In this document: positions 38,201 to 53,200 of the stretch, piece after piece
Position numbering within the stretch: position 1 is the stretch's first letter
Layout: each line of letters begins with the position of its first letter
Assembly (NCBI GenBank): GCA_036172665.1
Contig: CM069874.1
Coordinates: 25,317,946 to 25,381,945 of the forward strand
DNA length: 64,000 nucleotides
Direction of reading: 5' to 3'
From: Prosopocoilus inquinatus
Lineage: Eukaryota; Arthropoda; Insecta; Coleoptera; Lucanidae
Program-made: the position numbers and the translations under genes
Notes under the pieces: model-generated
Database searches by the model: none
What the model saw: only the letters and a program-made list of their open reading frames with translations
Told to the model about the DNA's origin: nothing

Positions 38201-41200
38201 ATTAGTTGTAACCCTCTATACATCGCTAAAATTATGGAGGATACGAAACAAATAAAAAAGCTTTTTAAAAACGAGCTAAAAGAGTAATTTATTGACTTAC
38301 TTGACGTTTCGCAAATATAATTATTTGATAAAGCAAAAAATTATATTTGCGAAACGTCAAGTAAGTCAATAAATTACTCTTTTAGCTCGTTTTTTAAAAA
38401 AACTTTTTTATTTGTTTCATATCTTCTGCAATTCTCACGAGCAAGAACAATCCAAAAATTAGCTAAAATTATGGTTTTCATTTTAACATCAAGTTATTTT
38501 TTCACTAAAATTTAATGCCGATATAAACGTAAAATAATATTTAAAATGCAGACCTCCAAATGTACTTATCTTTAAGCTATTGAATATGAAGTATACAATG
38601 AAATATTTTACAATTTTCAATTCAATTTCTTGGGGGATATCTATTTCGTTATCCAACGTTCATCGTAACATATGATAACCTTATAAAATCTTGTAATCTG
38701 ATAAGTTGTGCACGGTTGCGCTTCGCTGAACTACTTCTCAAATTTTTATTATCACATAAAATTTTACAAATATTTGTTTCTTCTTAATGTCCAACAATAT
38801 AAAATGTATTAAACCAAAAAAATCTGAATTCAATCTTGGACTTCATAGTCAATAAAAAAAAACTTTGTACAGAGTGTTCTTATTACTAATTGTTAGAAAA
38901 GGTTCTTTTTGAAAAGTTATTTTTTCCATGTATTTTTAAATTTGAGTTTTTTTTTTTGAATTAGAAGAAAATAATTTCTGGTAGGTTTAAAATATTGCCT
39001 CCGTTTTTGATTTCAGCAAAAATCGGTCTTTTTTACTTCATTTTCTATGGAATGCTGGCAGCTTTAGTGGCAATCTGCATGTGGGTTTTCTTTCAAACTC
39101 TTGATCCTAGGATACCAAAATGGCAGCTGGAGAGTTCTATTATCGGCACGAACCCCGGCTTGGGCTTCCGCCCCATGTCCATGGAGAATGCTGAAAGCAC
39201 GCTCATTTGGATACAGGGTTCCAACAGGACGAATTACCAAAAATGGGTGGATACGTTAATGGGATTTTTAGACAGTAAGTTAAGAAAGTTCAAATTCTTT
39301 AACGAAATAAATTTAATAAGGAGAATTCTCGATAAATCGTTAATCGATTCTAATGATAAAATTTCGCGGAATTATTCCGAAATATGTTGAAGATAAAATT
39401 TAAACATGCAATTTGAAAATTGATTTATATCACATATCAGTCCGCTGATTGGTTAAAACACAGAAAGAAAGGAGTATACTGAACTGAATGCGGTAGACGT
39501 TGGCCTGTATTCTCACCGTGATTACATTCTCTCGCACTCTCTTACTCATTAAATTCAGGCTTTAGATAGAGGTGACACTAATCATGAGATGAGAATACGG
39601 CCCAATGACTTCTCTACAGTGAGGTGTGGACATATGCGCGTGCTGATTTTACTATTTTAATGTTAACAAGCTTAGAGCAGGCGGCATTTCTGTCATGGAT
39701 TAAACTTTAACTTTGGTTTGTTCACAAGTCTACAATTACACATGTTATGAAAGTAAAACGAAGTTTAAAATTAATCCATCACTAAAATACCGGCTCTTAA
39801 TATTAGAGTCTCTAGATTAATTGACATAAACTTATTTGAAGAGGTTTCAAAGGAACCTGTCAGAAACAGCCTGTCAAATTCTTTATGACATTTCTCAGTT
39901 TGGCTTTAAGGGATGCAGAAGCGTTCTGCCCCGATAAATTTTTATAAAAGTCGGTAATGTGTTTCAGAGGTATTTAAATTACAGAATATTTGAAATTTGA
40001 AATGCAGATTTGCAAGAAAAAAATAAGAAATTGTATAGACATTTGTCAAACGTTCAACGCAAATGATTTAAACAGTACAGTCGAAAGTAAAAAATAGTGC
40101 AAAATCACGGTTTTCTGTAATTTTTCATTCTCCAAAATGGTACTGTTTAAACAAGACTTCTCAGGTGACAATTAAAAACTTTGAAAGCTTTCGGCTTTGA
40201 CAAGCTCGAAACTAATGTAAAATTTGTGAAGTCGTATTGAAACAGTACTATTCTGAAGAACGAAAAATTACAGAAAACTGTGATTGTTTACTTTTTCGTA
40301 AGTTTGAAATTGCTAACTCAGAGTTTAAATTCGTACTTCACAAGTAAAATGTCAGTTAAACTTAGAGTCCATTATTCAGTATAAGTAGGACAATTGATTA
40401 AAAGAAATAATTCAATTTCCTATGAAACGATGAAATTAACGCGAAATAAGATTGTGTTGGTAGTACTGGCATTACTTATTTTTTTGAAACATTGACATTT
40501 AATAGATTAAGCAGCGACGTCCTACGATCGGTTTTTGATATTTAAGTTTTAATCATCTGAATTAGAATATCAAATAACACTTGTCGATTATGTCACGTGA
40601 CGGCTTTAATGGTAGCTTTCTACAACTCTAGCACACGGCATGCGGCATTCGGAATCCTATTCACGACTGGTTGATTTAAAACTTCTTAACGTTTTCTTGC
40701 ATTCGACCGCCTTCTGAAGTTACAACCGATCCAGAGAGACAAACAAGGGACTACGTTTCTCCAAGTCCCACAACTCATCAGCCATAATAGCCGCTTTCCA
40801 ATTGCCAATATGAGCTACTCGGAGCTCTTCAGAACTGATCCAATTGCAGAGTGCGGAACGCATTTCAACTGATCTTTTTTACTTTCCCCCTTCCCCTCAT
40901 CCCCCCGTATCTATGACTACACATATAATATGCTTATACGACTTACGCAACGTTTCCATTAAAATCTTAGAAGTATAATTCGGATCAGAAGAGTTCAGAT
41001 CATCTCAGGTGCTTGAAATTCGTAATTGAAAAGCGGCTATAGATAGAGGTACGTGGGAGGACGGGGGAAAGTAAAAAAGATTAGTTCAAGTGTGTTTCGC
41101 ACCCTGCAATTGGAATATTTTAGATCAGTTCGGAGGGGCTCGGAGTAACTCATTTTGGAAATTGGAAAGCGGGTATTATCGTTAGTAATGTTTTGCTGCC

Positions 41201-44200
41201 CTTAACGCGGGGTTGCTATGGTAGCTGTCAAAGTGACATCTCCAAACTTCTGTTAGCTTGACTTTACTTGGCAACCGGCAGATTGACGTCTGTCACCTTG
41301 ACGTTGTTCCTTCTGTCAGTTTGACATTACTTGACAACTGTCAGATTGACGTCTGACATCTTGACGTTGATGCTTCGGTTTCTAGGTGACAGACGGAACC
41401 CTAAATTTTCAACGTTCAGAAATTTTAAATCAACCAATCACAAATAAGGTCCCGGATGTCGCATGTCGGAAGTGTGGAAACCCACCATCATTGTCAAGCC
41501 GTTAACATTACTTCAATTGTACCACATAAAAGTAGGACACAGCATTGCCAACTCAAATATGTAGTATTTTTGATCACTCTGTATTTTTAATAAAAGAAAT
41601 CGTCGTATGATTTTATAAATGTGATGTGTATTAAAAATGAAATTGAAATTTGAAATTTCAGGAGAATAATGTAAGAAGCCTTATTAATTTCAGTGCCTCT
41701 CATTTTACGCTTTCCTTCAGAAAATGGCATTTTTCGCTTACATCCAATAAGAAATGACTTTCTTCAAAGGGGCGTGATTATGCATATAATGCGTGCCAAA
41801 CTGTATGTACTGCCCTAACAAAAATGTAACTATTTTATTATTTCTATTAATTACACATACTTTAAGTTAACAGTATCTTAGAAAAATAATAAAATACAGA
41901 GTTTAAAACGTCATCATTTTTAGGACGGAAATATGAAAAAAAAATAGAACTTAAAATTGGAAATGTCAAAACAAAAGGTAATGTAGGAAAACCTGTCTCT
42001 TATTGGACAGTTTGGTTTTGATGCATCCAATGAAAAGAGATTTAACTACCTACTAATTATCTCTAAGAATTTTTTCTGCTTATTAATAACAAGGAATGCT
42101 CAGAATATTAAAAAGAAAACGTAATGTAACACTAATTCGCGTTAATCTCCAGCAACTCATTTCTTTGTGTTAAAAAATTTCAAAATTGTCATAATAATTA
42201 ACAATTTACATTTTCCAGAATATTACACCCCTGGTAAAACGGAAAAGGGCACTGCTTCGGTTCGAAAATGCAGTTACACGCAGCCCCCACAAAGAGGACA
42301 AGTGTGCGATTTCGATGTGAGAGTATGGGGCGAATGCAGCCCCGATCAGTACTTTAACTACCACAAAAGTTCTCCTTGCATTTTCTTGAAACTGAACAAA
42401 ATATACGGTTGGCGTCCGGAATTTTACAATGATACCAGACGACTTCCCGCAAACATGCCCGACACCTTGAGGAAACACATCGCACAAAGAAAACCAGAAG
42501 AGGTAATTTATTGCTGAATTTCAGAAATTAGTTCAGTCGGACTGAATCAGACCATATAATAGTTATTTACGCACCAAGTGCGGGAACACATTTTTCCCGC
42601 GTGACCGCAGTTTTCATATGCGCGAACCCGGGATAATGATTATTATCGTATTATATTTTTTGAAACGAATATAAAAATTTAATTGCAAATACTTTCAAAT
42701 AATTTCATGTTTTGGCAAACCAATAATGTAAAATCATAGCAAGCCATGCTTCACTGCTGACATTTCGTCAAATGGAAGAAGTTTTTGATGATTTCGCCCT
42801 TTTCTGGACCTGTTCATGTATGAAAGTTGTTGTAAAATGGTATTATATAAACTAAATTTTGTTTTAAAAAAATTTGTTGCAAATCGTTTTTGATTGCAGT
42901 AAAAAACTCGAGCAGCCTCTGTACAGCTGTTTCAGCCCTGTTTGGGCAGAGACGTAGCTCGACATTCTCACTGCAAACAAAAAACGACCAATTTATTCGC
43001 ATTTGCGATGTAATAGTGATAAACAGATAAAACAGCGACATCCTATGATCGCTTTTTAACCTGAAATTGCAGTAGGATAGACAAACTGACGCGGATTTGC
43101 TCCCAATAAGTCCCCCATGCAATGTCAGGTCAAAAAATGATCGTAGGATGTCGCTGTTTTATCTGTTCTTTAAATTTTGTTATTATCAACTCTAATTTAT
43201 TTAAGAATGCTCTAAAGGCCCAGTGTTTTTGACGTTGTTTCCTGGTTTCCTGGTTTCCTCAACCGGAAAGCAGTGTTTCCCGGTTGACTATTCAAAAATC
43301 AATTTTTGAACTAGTTAAAGTTTTACGCACGAAACGACATTATATGAAAGTATTTCCAATTAAATTTTTATATTCGTTACAAAAAATATAATACGAAACT
43401 CTTGCGGAAATCATTATCCCGCGTTCACGCATATGAAGCGCTCCGTCCGTACGTCGCACAGTGGGAAAAGACGTAATTTTGGTGGAAAAATCTATAACTT
43501 TTATAGCGACCAGCAGGTGTTTTCTTTCTCGTTATGTCTGCCACCATTCAGAGAAGAAAATTATTAAATATTATGTTACTAGTACCCCCCTCCCCTCTCC
43601 CATATGCAAAAAAATAGGACTTTTAAGAATTTGCTATTTCGCACCGTTTTCACATGTACACAATTATATTTTTATGCATGAATTTAAGTAAAAAATTAAA
43701 TATGCGATAATTGTTATTTGTAAACGTCAATAGTGCTGATTTTTTAGAAAAGATAAAAAAGTAAGAAAATAAAAATTAAATAAATTTTCACTTAATATCA
43801 AAATAACTTTCTTATTTAATCCTTGGAAATACTATGAACCACATCTTCAATTGTTTCGAAAGGATCACGTCTTTTTTAATTTTTTCAGACAGAATGTATT
43901 TTTATAACGGATTTTAACAGTTGGCATCTGTATTTAATATTGTGCAAAGTTTATTCCCGGTGTGGTCAAATTTTTAGAAGAAATGCGAGAAAGTGTTACG
44001 TTGCGACAGCATGAAAATGTTTACATATCTTTGCTTCTCTAATAATGAACATTATTTTTGAAAAAAATAAAGATATGAAAACATTTTATATGATATCATG
44101 GTCTACCGTATCGCAATATACTTTTTGTATATTTCTCGAAATTATAAGGGGTTTTACAAAATTTTACAAAATTGTATTACAAATGCCTATTAAAATACGC

Positions 44201-47200
44201 CTTTAAAAAATACACCAAGCTGTTTAAAGAAATCTAAGAAGGTGTACCGCTTTGAAACAATTGAAGATCGAGGTCATTAAAGTTCTCCAGGTTGTAGCTT
44301 TTAAGATTCTATTCAACTTCTCTTAAGAAAGTTTTACTCTGTTCCTCAAAATAAAAATATTAATTTGAAAATACACAACCACGACACACCCTATATATGA
44401 ATTTTGGAAAACAATGTTACACAAACCACAATTTTATATAAATTTATAAAGTTTCTGGCCATTACAGTAGTATTTAATATTGTGGAAAGTTTATCCCCGG
44501 TGTGGTCAAATTTTTAGAAGAAATGAGAGAAACTGTTACGTTGCGGCAGCATGGAAATGTTTACTTATCTTTGCTTCTCTAATAATGAACACTATTTGTG
44601 AAAAAAAGTAAAGATATGAAAACATTTTATATGATATTATGGGTTACAGTACCGCAGTATATTATTTTTTTATTTCTCGAAATTATAAGGGGTTTTAAAA
44701 AATTTTACAAAATTATATTACAACTGTCTATTAAAATCCGCCATAAAAAAATACACCAAGCTGTTTAAAGAAATCGAAGAAGATGTGCGGCTTCGAAACA
44801 ATTAAAGATCGAGGTCTTTAAAATTCTCCAGGTTGTAGCTTTTAAGATTCAATTCAACTTCTCTTAAGAAAGTTTTACTCTGTTCCTCAAAATAAGAAAA
44901 TTAATTTGAAAATACACAACCACGACACACCTGTATATGAATTTTGTTTTGTTACACAATCCACGATTTTATATAAATTTATAAAGTTTCTGTCCATTTT
45001 AGTAGTTATTAATGTATAAATACATTTAAAAAACAAAAAATTATTAGTAAAAATAAACATTCGTCATTCGCCTTTTCTTAATAGGAAGAGGTGTTTTCTT
45101 TTTTAAAGTTTTATTACTTCTGGAAACGGCTTTAGACGGTTATGATTTTTTGTATACTAAAAGAGTAAATACTAAGCAATAATAATATAATAATATTTAA
45201 ATCGTGAAATATAGTGGTTTTAGTTTATGAATTGATAAATCTTAAGAAACCTGTGTTAATTATACGTATTTTTAAATTACTATATCTTTGTCGTATATAA
45301 ACAAACTTTATTTATTTTAGATTTATTTTATTTGTAATTCTTTATAGGTTCTAGAAATGTACATATGTAGTTGTTTATTAAGCAAAATTGCTTACAATAT
45401 GGAAAGGAGAGATAGTATAAAATATTACTTTGTCAGATTGTTAACAGTTGTTAAAGTTTGACATCGCGTAAGTTGAAAATAGAAGCACCTAGAAGAGTCT
45501 TCTTTTGAATTTATAACCTCTAAACCTTCATCTTTAATATAGGCATAAAAAGTATTTATAAAGAAAACCTTTAAAAATCGATTTTCGGCCGGCAAAACTG
45601 TAAGTTCTTCCCACTGTACATCGGTCCTTTTTCACAACTGCGCTCACGCGGGAAAAATGTGTTCCCGCACCCGGTTCGTAAATAACTATTTAAAGTTTTG
45701 TAACATTCACCTATTGATGAATTGTAAAGATCACTTGCTATCTACCTGGAGTAGAAACCGCAGTTTCCTGCTGAGGAAATTAACGTTCAGCACAGCCAGC
45801 AGCTTCAGTCGTAATGGGTGTGGTTATTAATTAACGCGATAAAATTGAGAGCGTCACCTAATGTTAACCGGAGACGAGGAGAAGATCAAGGTAAAGGGGA
45901 AACGGAAATGACTCATATTATGCAACAAAAGTTTTATCTCAAACTTCATTAACCATAAGTATCCTAATGATTCGAGAATATAAATCAGAAATGGCAAAAC
46001 ATGACAAAACGGTATGTGAAAACTGAATGTCAGTAAGTATCAGGGTTAACGCTTCCAAGTATGTAAGCGCCTGAAATAATTCCAGACAACTGTACTAAAA
46101 AGGTAAATTGTATTCAACAACAAAATGTAGCACAAAGGTACGGTAAATTACGATAAAGAACTTGTCATCAAACATAAAAATCACTTCAAAATAACCAATT
46201 AGCGGATCCGTCAAAAAGCTATACACTTATTAGTCAAGAAAATCAATTATTACCGGCGTGAAGCACCTAATCCATTACGTTAAATGGCGAAATGGCGTGA
46301 AGCGCCCAAGTCAAAAAAACTCCAATTAAATCAACACGCGAAATTTCGCGAAAGGACGTATATAAGGGAATCTTCCACCTTACAAACTTCGAAAAGTATT
46401 CTGCAAGCTCCCACGACGGTGTATGAAGACTTCGACACCAGGGAGGCTATTCTCAAATGTCGGGTGGTGACATTAGAAATCGACAATTGTCGAGGACTAA
46501 AGTCGCACAAGTTTTGATTTCTGACTTCTCAAACACTATTCGACAGTGAATATCGTACGCGACTCCGATTGTCGATGAAGCGATTTGATAACGTTGTATA
46601 TTAGTTCAATTGAATAGCACTCGGCCGCAAAGTTCATATTATTTAAGTTGGCAAATCTGAAATTTACCACTATAATTTTTGTTTATCAGTATCGTGCAGT
46701 AGAGGGCTCTATTGTGCATTCAGACCACAGGAGTTTATTTCTATTGCCACAGTTTTAAATGCAATTATAATTCCCCCCAGGTCGCTGGGATGGCAGTGAT
46801 TGCACTGTATTTACAGTAATATGTAATTCTTAGCAAGTAGAAAGTTTTTTTAATCTCAAACCGGACAGAAAAATGAAGGGAAACACACTCAACGTTTCGC
46901 TATAGATTTATAGCTTCGTCGAAGCTATAAATCTATAGCGAAACGTTGAGTGTGTTTCCCTTCATTTTTCTGTCCGGTTTGAGATTAAAAAAACTTTCTA
47001 CTTACTATTTTCATCGGACAAGAACAAACTTCAAGTAATTCTTAGCATATTTTTATGTTACCATGGTTACCTTTTATTGATTTTGAAAAGTTTGCAATCG
47101 GTTGTCAGATGCCAAAGTATTAATTCGATTTTTTCTTTAATGAAACGTTTAGATTTCGTTTCCATCCCAGGAGAACAAACAGGACAATTTGTGATAAAAA

Positions 47201-50200
47201 TAAGGTAAGAGAGAATGATAAGCGAAAACGCACTTTTTCGGCTATTACGTCGCGCAGCCTTATTAAAAACGTAGTGGTAATTTATAGAAAATAAAATCAC
47301 AAATTGTCTGTTTATTCTTCTGGAATAACTCTAGAATGCAGCTCAATGTATTAGATTGTTTAATTTCCTGAACAAAATTTAAACTGTTAACGCAGAAATA
47401 TTTTTAAGTTACGCGCCTTTTTTTATTTTAATTCCCCCCAGGCCACGTGAGGCGCGCATTTTGTTGCTCCACATATACAACGTTGGCTTTGACATCTAAT
47501 ATATCTTTTATCTATGATTCAGACAACAAATTATGGAAACAAATAAAAAAACTATATTGTAGTGCGCGACAGAAAGAATTGTTAAGTAATTTATTGCACG
47601 ATGAGAATAATGTACCAATTTTAAGTGGAAAATTCAGAAAAGACATATGAAAAGCATCTTAGTACATGTGTTTTTTTCGTTCATTCATCATCGCCACTTC
47701 AATTTCTTCTAAATTTTGAATAATAAATAATTCTTCTATAGTAATTTAATGCACGAAGTCGAACACACCTGCGAAATGAAATTACATATCCTCGTTCTGT
47801 TCGTTTCGTACACGACATGACAAATGTAGAGTGGTTTTGAACACTCTACAATATCTCTACTAAAAATTTTTCGTACGCGACATTTGAGAATTAGCTTTGG
47901 TAGACATTTTAGCAATGTCGCATTCGACATGCACATTTGCTGATTTGAGAATAAGGCCCCAGGGCTACAGCGGCATCTTCGAAAGTCGACATCGTAGAAC
48001 GTCGAAAAAGCGTTGTTCTTCTAAGACCACAACAAGAGACTAGTTAGTAGCCAAAACGCAAAATCCTGCCAAAAACTCAAATTTGCATCCGAAACTAACA
48101 AGTCGTGCCCAAAACTAAAAGCCTGTGGAGGAAAGAAAGTTCGTCAACAGTAACGCGGTCGAAAGGGAAGCCACAGTTGCAAACATACCTGCCTGGAACG
48201 AACCGACGAAGCTTGAGATAAACTATTACGAGCTTAAAGACCCTCCAGCACCAAGTCGAAACGTTGTACGACGAGGAAGCCTTCCACAATGGTCCTCAAC
48301 AATAACCAGAGTATGGACTGACTGTCAGAATGCCTACAACGGGAACATGGAGTAACGCGTCCCCTCCCACCCCCCTCGCCGCAAAAAAGAACACCAACAG
48401 CTGCTGGGAATATCGCTAACACAACTAACTCTCGCGAAGCGCGCCACTAATGCGATAAAGGGAAACGAATTCTGCCCCCAAATGTTCCAAAGGAGGGTTT
48501 GCACTGACTGTCAGAATGCCTACAACGGGAACATGAAGTAACGCGCCCCCTCCCTCCCCTCTCGCCGCAAAAAAGAACACCAACAATGCTGGGAATATCG
48601 CTAACACAACTAACTCTCGCGAAGCGCGCCACTAATTCGATAAAGGGAAACGAATTCTGCCCCCAAAGGTTCCAAAGGAGGGTTTGCATAAATCAAAACC
48701 CAATTTGACATCAATGGGGACCAACAGGTTTTAGTCTGACGTAAAACGAATGCCAATCAAGTCAAAGGCCAAAAGTGTAGTCAATTAAACTATCCGTCAA
48801 AATGTTGGCTCGCAAAAACCTGTAGTTCACATAAATTTATGTAATAAAAAACAAACAGCATCGGAATCTTTATGAGTGTCTAAACGCATGAAAAAATTCT
48901 CACAATCGTTCCTTAACAGCGGTTTTTTCCCACCGTACCACTCTCGGTCTATGAAAAGTTTCTCTTTCTGCTTCCTTCGTGAAAGACTGTTTTCTTTTTT
49001 CCGCGGAACGCAAACTAAATATAATTGACTGAATAAATTAAGAAAATTGCGATAAGGAATAGAAAATCACATTAAGAACTGCCCGTTTTTGCGACTGCCC
49101 TCGTATTTGAAACAATTCGCACGTATGCGTTAAGAGCCCGTTCCAGTTGCCATCATTATGCCACTTTCTTAGTTCAAGAATTACGCTAAAATTGCTGATC
49201 TGATGATCAAATAGTTTTAACACTTTCGTTTTGTTTTTTAATAAGGAATTTGGGAAAGTCATTTTTAATATTTTCTAATATTTTTTATAATTTTTATTCC
49301 TGGTAGAAGTCAATTTTCAACTTAAAATTAACTTTCCGAAAGAGAACAATTAATTTCATAACGATCTGCAGCAATAGAAACTTAATCAGAACCATAATAT
49401 TTAAATAAAACATGAATTACGAAATTTTATAATTAGTAGTTGCAAACTGCTGCCCTCTATCGAAAGCAATCGGAGATGCCACAAACGGCGGGGCTTATTT
49501 TTATTTTGCATTTTAAGACTAGGAAATTTCAAATAAAGCGCGCTCTGGGTAACAATCTTTCTCTCAATGTGTAAGTGATTTGTATATATTTTTCTTTTCT
49601 TGAAGTTTGTTCTTGTCCGATGAAAATAGTAAGTAGAAAGTTTTTTTAATCTCAAACCGGACAGAAAAATGAAGGGAAACACACTCAACGTTTCGCTATA
49701 GATTTATAGCTTCGTCACTCCTGACGAAGCTATAAATCTATAGCGAAACGTTGAGTGTGTTTCCCTTCATTTTTCTGTCCGGTTTGAGATTAAAAAAACT
49801 TTCTACTTACTATTTTTCTTTTCGTTTTAAACGCCCAAAGTGCTCTTTCGTTACAGTTTTTGAACGCAACAGTATTGTATAAGTAAACTGAGTGGTACTT
49901 ACATTCGAAAGACAATCCTTTGCATGTCATCTCGAGAAACCCGAAAGGCGCGAGCAGTCTTATTCACCATGATGTTTACATTTTTACTCTTTTGAAGTCA
50001 TGTTAATTTCCAATAAATTAAGAAACAAACAAATATTCAGTAGCTTTGTTTTCTTTATTTTAATTGTATACAATGACCGGCAAAACGTTACACCATTTGG
50101 GAAAATTAATTGAAATATTTAAAAATTTTCTTTATATCATGACCGTGAGTCGTGATCACTTGCCATATATGAAACTGAATTTTAATAAAATTCATATTCC

Positions 50201-53200
50201 AGTTGGTTTAGTGCGAATTAGGCGAATTGATTTGAACGCCACAGAATACAATATCGACGGTACCCGATATAATTAGTAACTTACTTTCTTTAAATGGTTT
50301 TGATCTTGAAAAATAAACTTTCCAAAAATTAATAATTATGACATGCATAAATTGTCCAATAACAGTTTTAGTAAAAACCTATTTAGAAATAGGTAATAAA
50401 ATGTGATTATTAATATTTTCAAGAAAATTACGTTATTGATAATATCGATACCACCGATAATATCGATACAGCGATACCAACAATAATATCGATAAATCCG
50501 ACATATATCGATATCATCGATATCTTAAATGGAAATATCGTTATTCGATAATTATCGATATTATCGATAATATCGATATATCGATAAATTCTCGCAGCTA
50601 TAGTTTCGTTTAATTTCCGAATACATGTTTCTCCCTCTCTGTAATAAATTTTAAATTTTCGCGGTAAAACTCAAGGTAAAGCCGTTGATAAAACTGCAAA
50701 AATTCTGAAAATCGTACGATTTTCAACGATAGTACACGATAAATCTATTTCGCGTGATTTGGCTCGTCCTTGTAGCCCCGCCTTCTGTGTGTTACGTCCT
50801 GCACCCTTGCCCCGCGAGAGATGGTTAAGTGATTGTGAAACGGCCCCTTAATATCAAGTTTGAAATCTTTTGACTTGCGCGGCGTTCCAGTATCTATTCC
50901 TCGCTAGATTGATTTTCGTTTCGATTGTTTCTTCACAGCAGTCTTCAGCTGTTGTGCTGCTTATGCAGCGAATTTAAACGGTTTATATTTCTTGCAAAAT
51001 ATACTGTATGTCTTATCTCTTGTTTCCCCTTGACTTCTCTTTTATTAACTTATCGTATTTATTCCAGTTTCCGCATGTATTTTTTTATCTTGAAGCAGAA
51101 TATTTAATAAATTCTTTTTGTACCGAAAATGAACGTAAACGGTGCGGTAATAGGAAACATTTTGATTGCTATAAATTGTAAGATTGTCCAGAGGGAGACA
51201 CACTACTAACAAAGGTTATGAACTGCGTTAATCTCCGCTCATCTTGCGTATTATTTTTGCATTTTTTATATTATTATAATTACCAAGATTTGATTATTAA
51301 TTGTTTTAATTTAATTTAGTTTAATGAAATTTTATTTTGCTTATAGAATTTCGAAACTTTTTATTCCATTGTTTATTTTCAAAAATTATGGTTTTTGGGC
51401 AGATGACACAGAACGTTCAGATTACTTACAACTAATTCATTATTTATTTTATTATATTTAGTTTATTATCTTATTTTTAAATTTGATGCTTAAATTTAAC
51501 ATTCAACAATTAAGTGAATGTATCACAGATAGCGTTACCAAAACTTAATGCCAGAATATTCAGTCCATTGAATTCACTAAATTGTTGCACCATGGGAATG
51601 TTTTACACTTAGAAACTACAGTATTGCATGTGAAATAGAGGGCGCTGTTGAACATTTCTTATTGTAATAATTAGATCTGTGATTAGACAGATAAACAACG
51701 CAATCAATCAGTGAAAGTGAGTGGGAGAGACATGTCCTCTCGGTTAGATACATTTACATCCAAATCCACTCATGCCTTACTCAACCAAATTTTAATACTT
51801 ATTTAATTTTTTCTTAATTGCTTTTAGTGTCAATATGAAATTAAAAAAAAAAACGTGAAGAATAGATAGTTTATTATTAACTATACCGAGTATCCCTTCG
51901 CCACCCTTCCTGGGTCACTCGGCGTATCGAAAACCAAAGTTTAATACTTATATGAACTTAAAAACAGGTACAAATTTTTTTAATACGTTACGTCGATGTG
52001 CGCGTTATTTGACTTTTGAAAATACATATACTTATTGTTATTATTTTCTAATAGTTTAAGTTACAATCTTCAAGATAACTAATGCATTATTATTCGTAAA
52101 CCAGTTTTTTTTTGTTATATTTTTATTTTATTTTAATTGTTATCGCTTTATATCTGACTGAATAAATTTACATGCATTTATAGAACATAATCGGAAGGAC
52201 TCAAAGTTGGTAAAACTGATATTGAACCTAACAGGTTGCCTCGTTCCTATTTAATATGCAGTTTGAAATTTTCTCCCCTCAAAACTAACTCATGACGTCA
52301 CACAAAACTTCTATCCGTCGAGTTTTAATCTGTTTCCTAAAGCTTCATCTAATTCACTAAAAATGGAATCTACGATCCTACTGATCAAATAACGCAAAAA
52401 TCTCGTTAATATGCCCAATGGGATTTATCACGTGACGTGACGTAACGAGATACGCACCCTCTGTCCCCGTTGATCAAGGCAACCTTCTAATACACAGTCC
52501 AGCTCTACCAACTTTGGAAGGACTATAAAATTTAAAACATTTCAAATTTGTTGAATTTTGAGTTTTAGCTGTTATTTAGAAATTAAGAAAAAAGGAATTA
52601 AATTTGGACTTAACATTGCGTTTTAATCAAAATAATAAATGATTTTTATGGTCAAATAGTGTCATATTTGATCGTATTACGAAAGTGCCACGTTATGGGA
52701 TCAAATCCAGGCTACGACTTTTTTCGTTTAGGTTTTTAAAAATTAATCAGAATAAGTTTCGTTGTTCTTTTTTCTCATGTCTTATTTAATTAGAAAAATA
52801 GCAGGTTAAAAAAGTAACACAAGTTGTTTGCTTCGAATCTGTCAGTGATAAGTCACAAGTTCAACGCTAACCATAAACAGGTTGTCAAGCCTACAACAAA
52901 AAAAGTTTATTACCTGCTTGGGCTAGAACAATAGAAGGAAGGAGGAAGTGAAGGACGAAGATTTATATATTTTGTTCCTAAGTAACCTGCTAAAATATAA
53001 TAAATTTATTACTAAGATAAAAACGTAATAAAGGCAAATACACAATTTAAAATCTTTGACTTTTTATTGTAATTTGTTTTACACAAATTTGTAATTTGTG
53101 TTTATAAAACATTAATAACTAGGTACTTTGTCCTTAGAGAAATACAGTATGGATCAGCTGCGAAGGTGAGAATCCCGCTGACGTGGAATACTTGGGACCA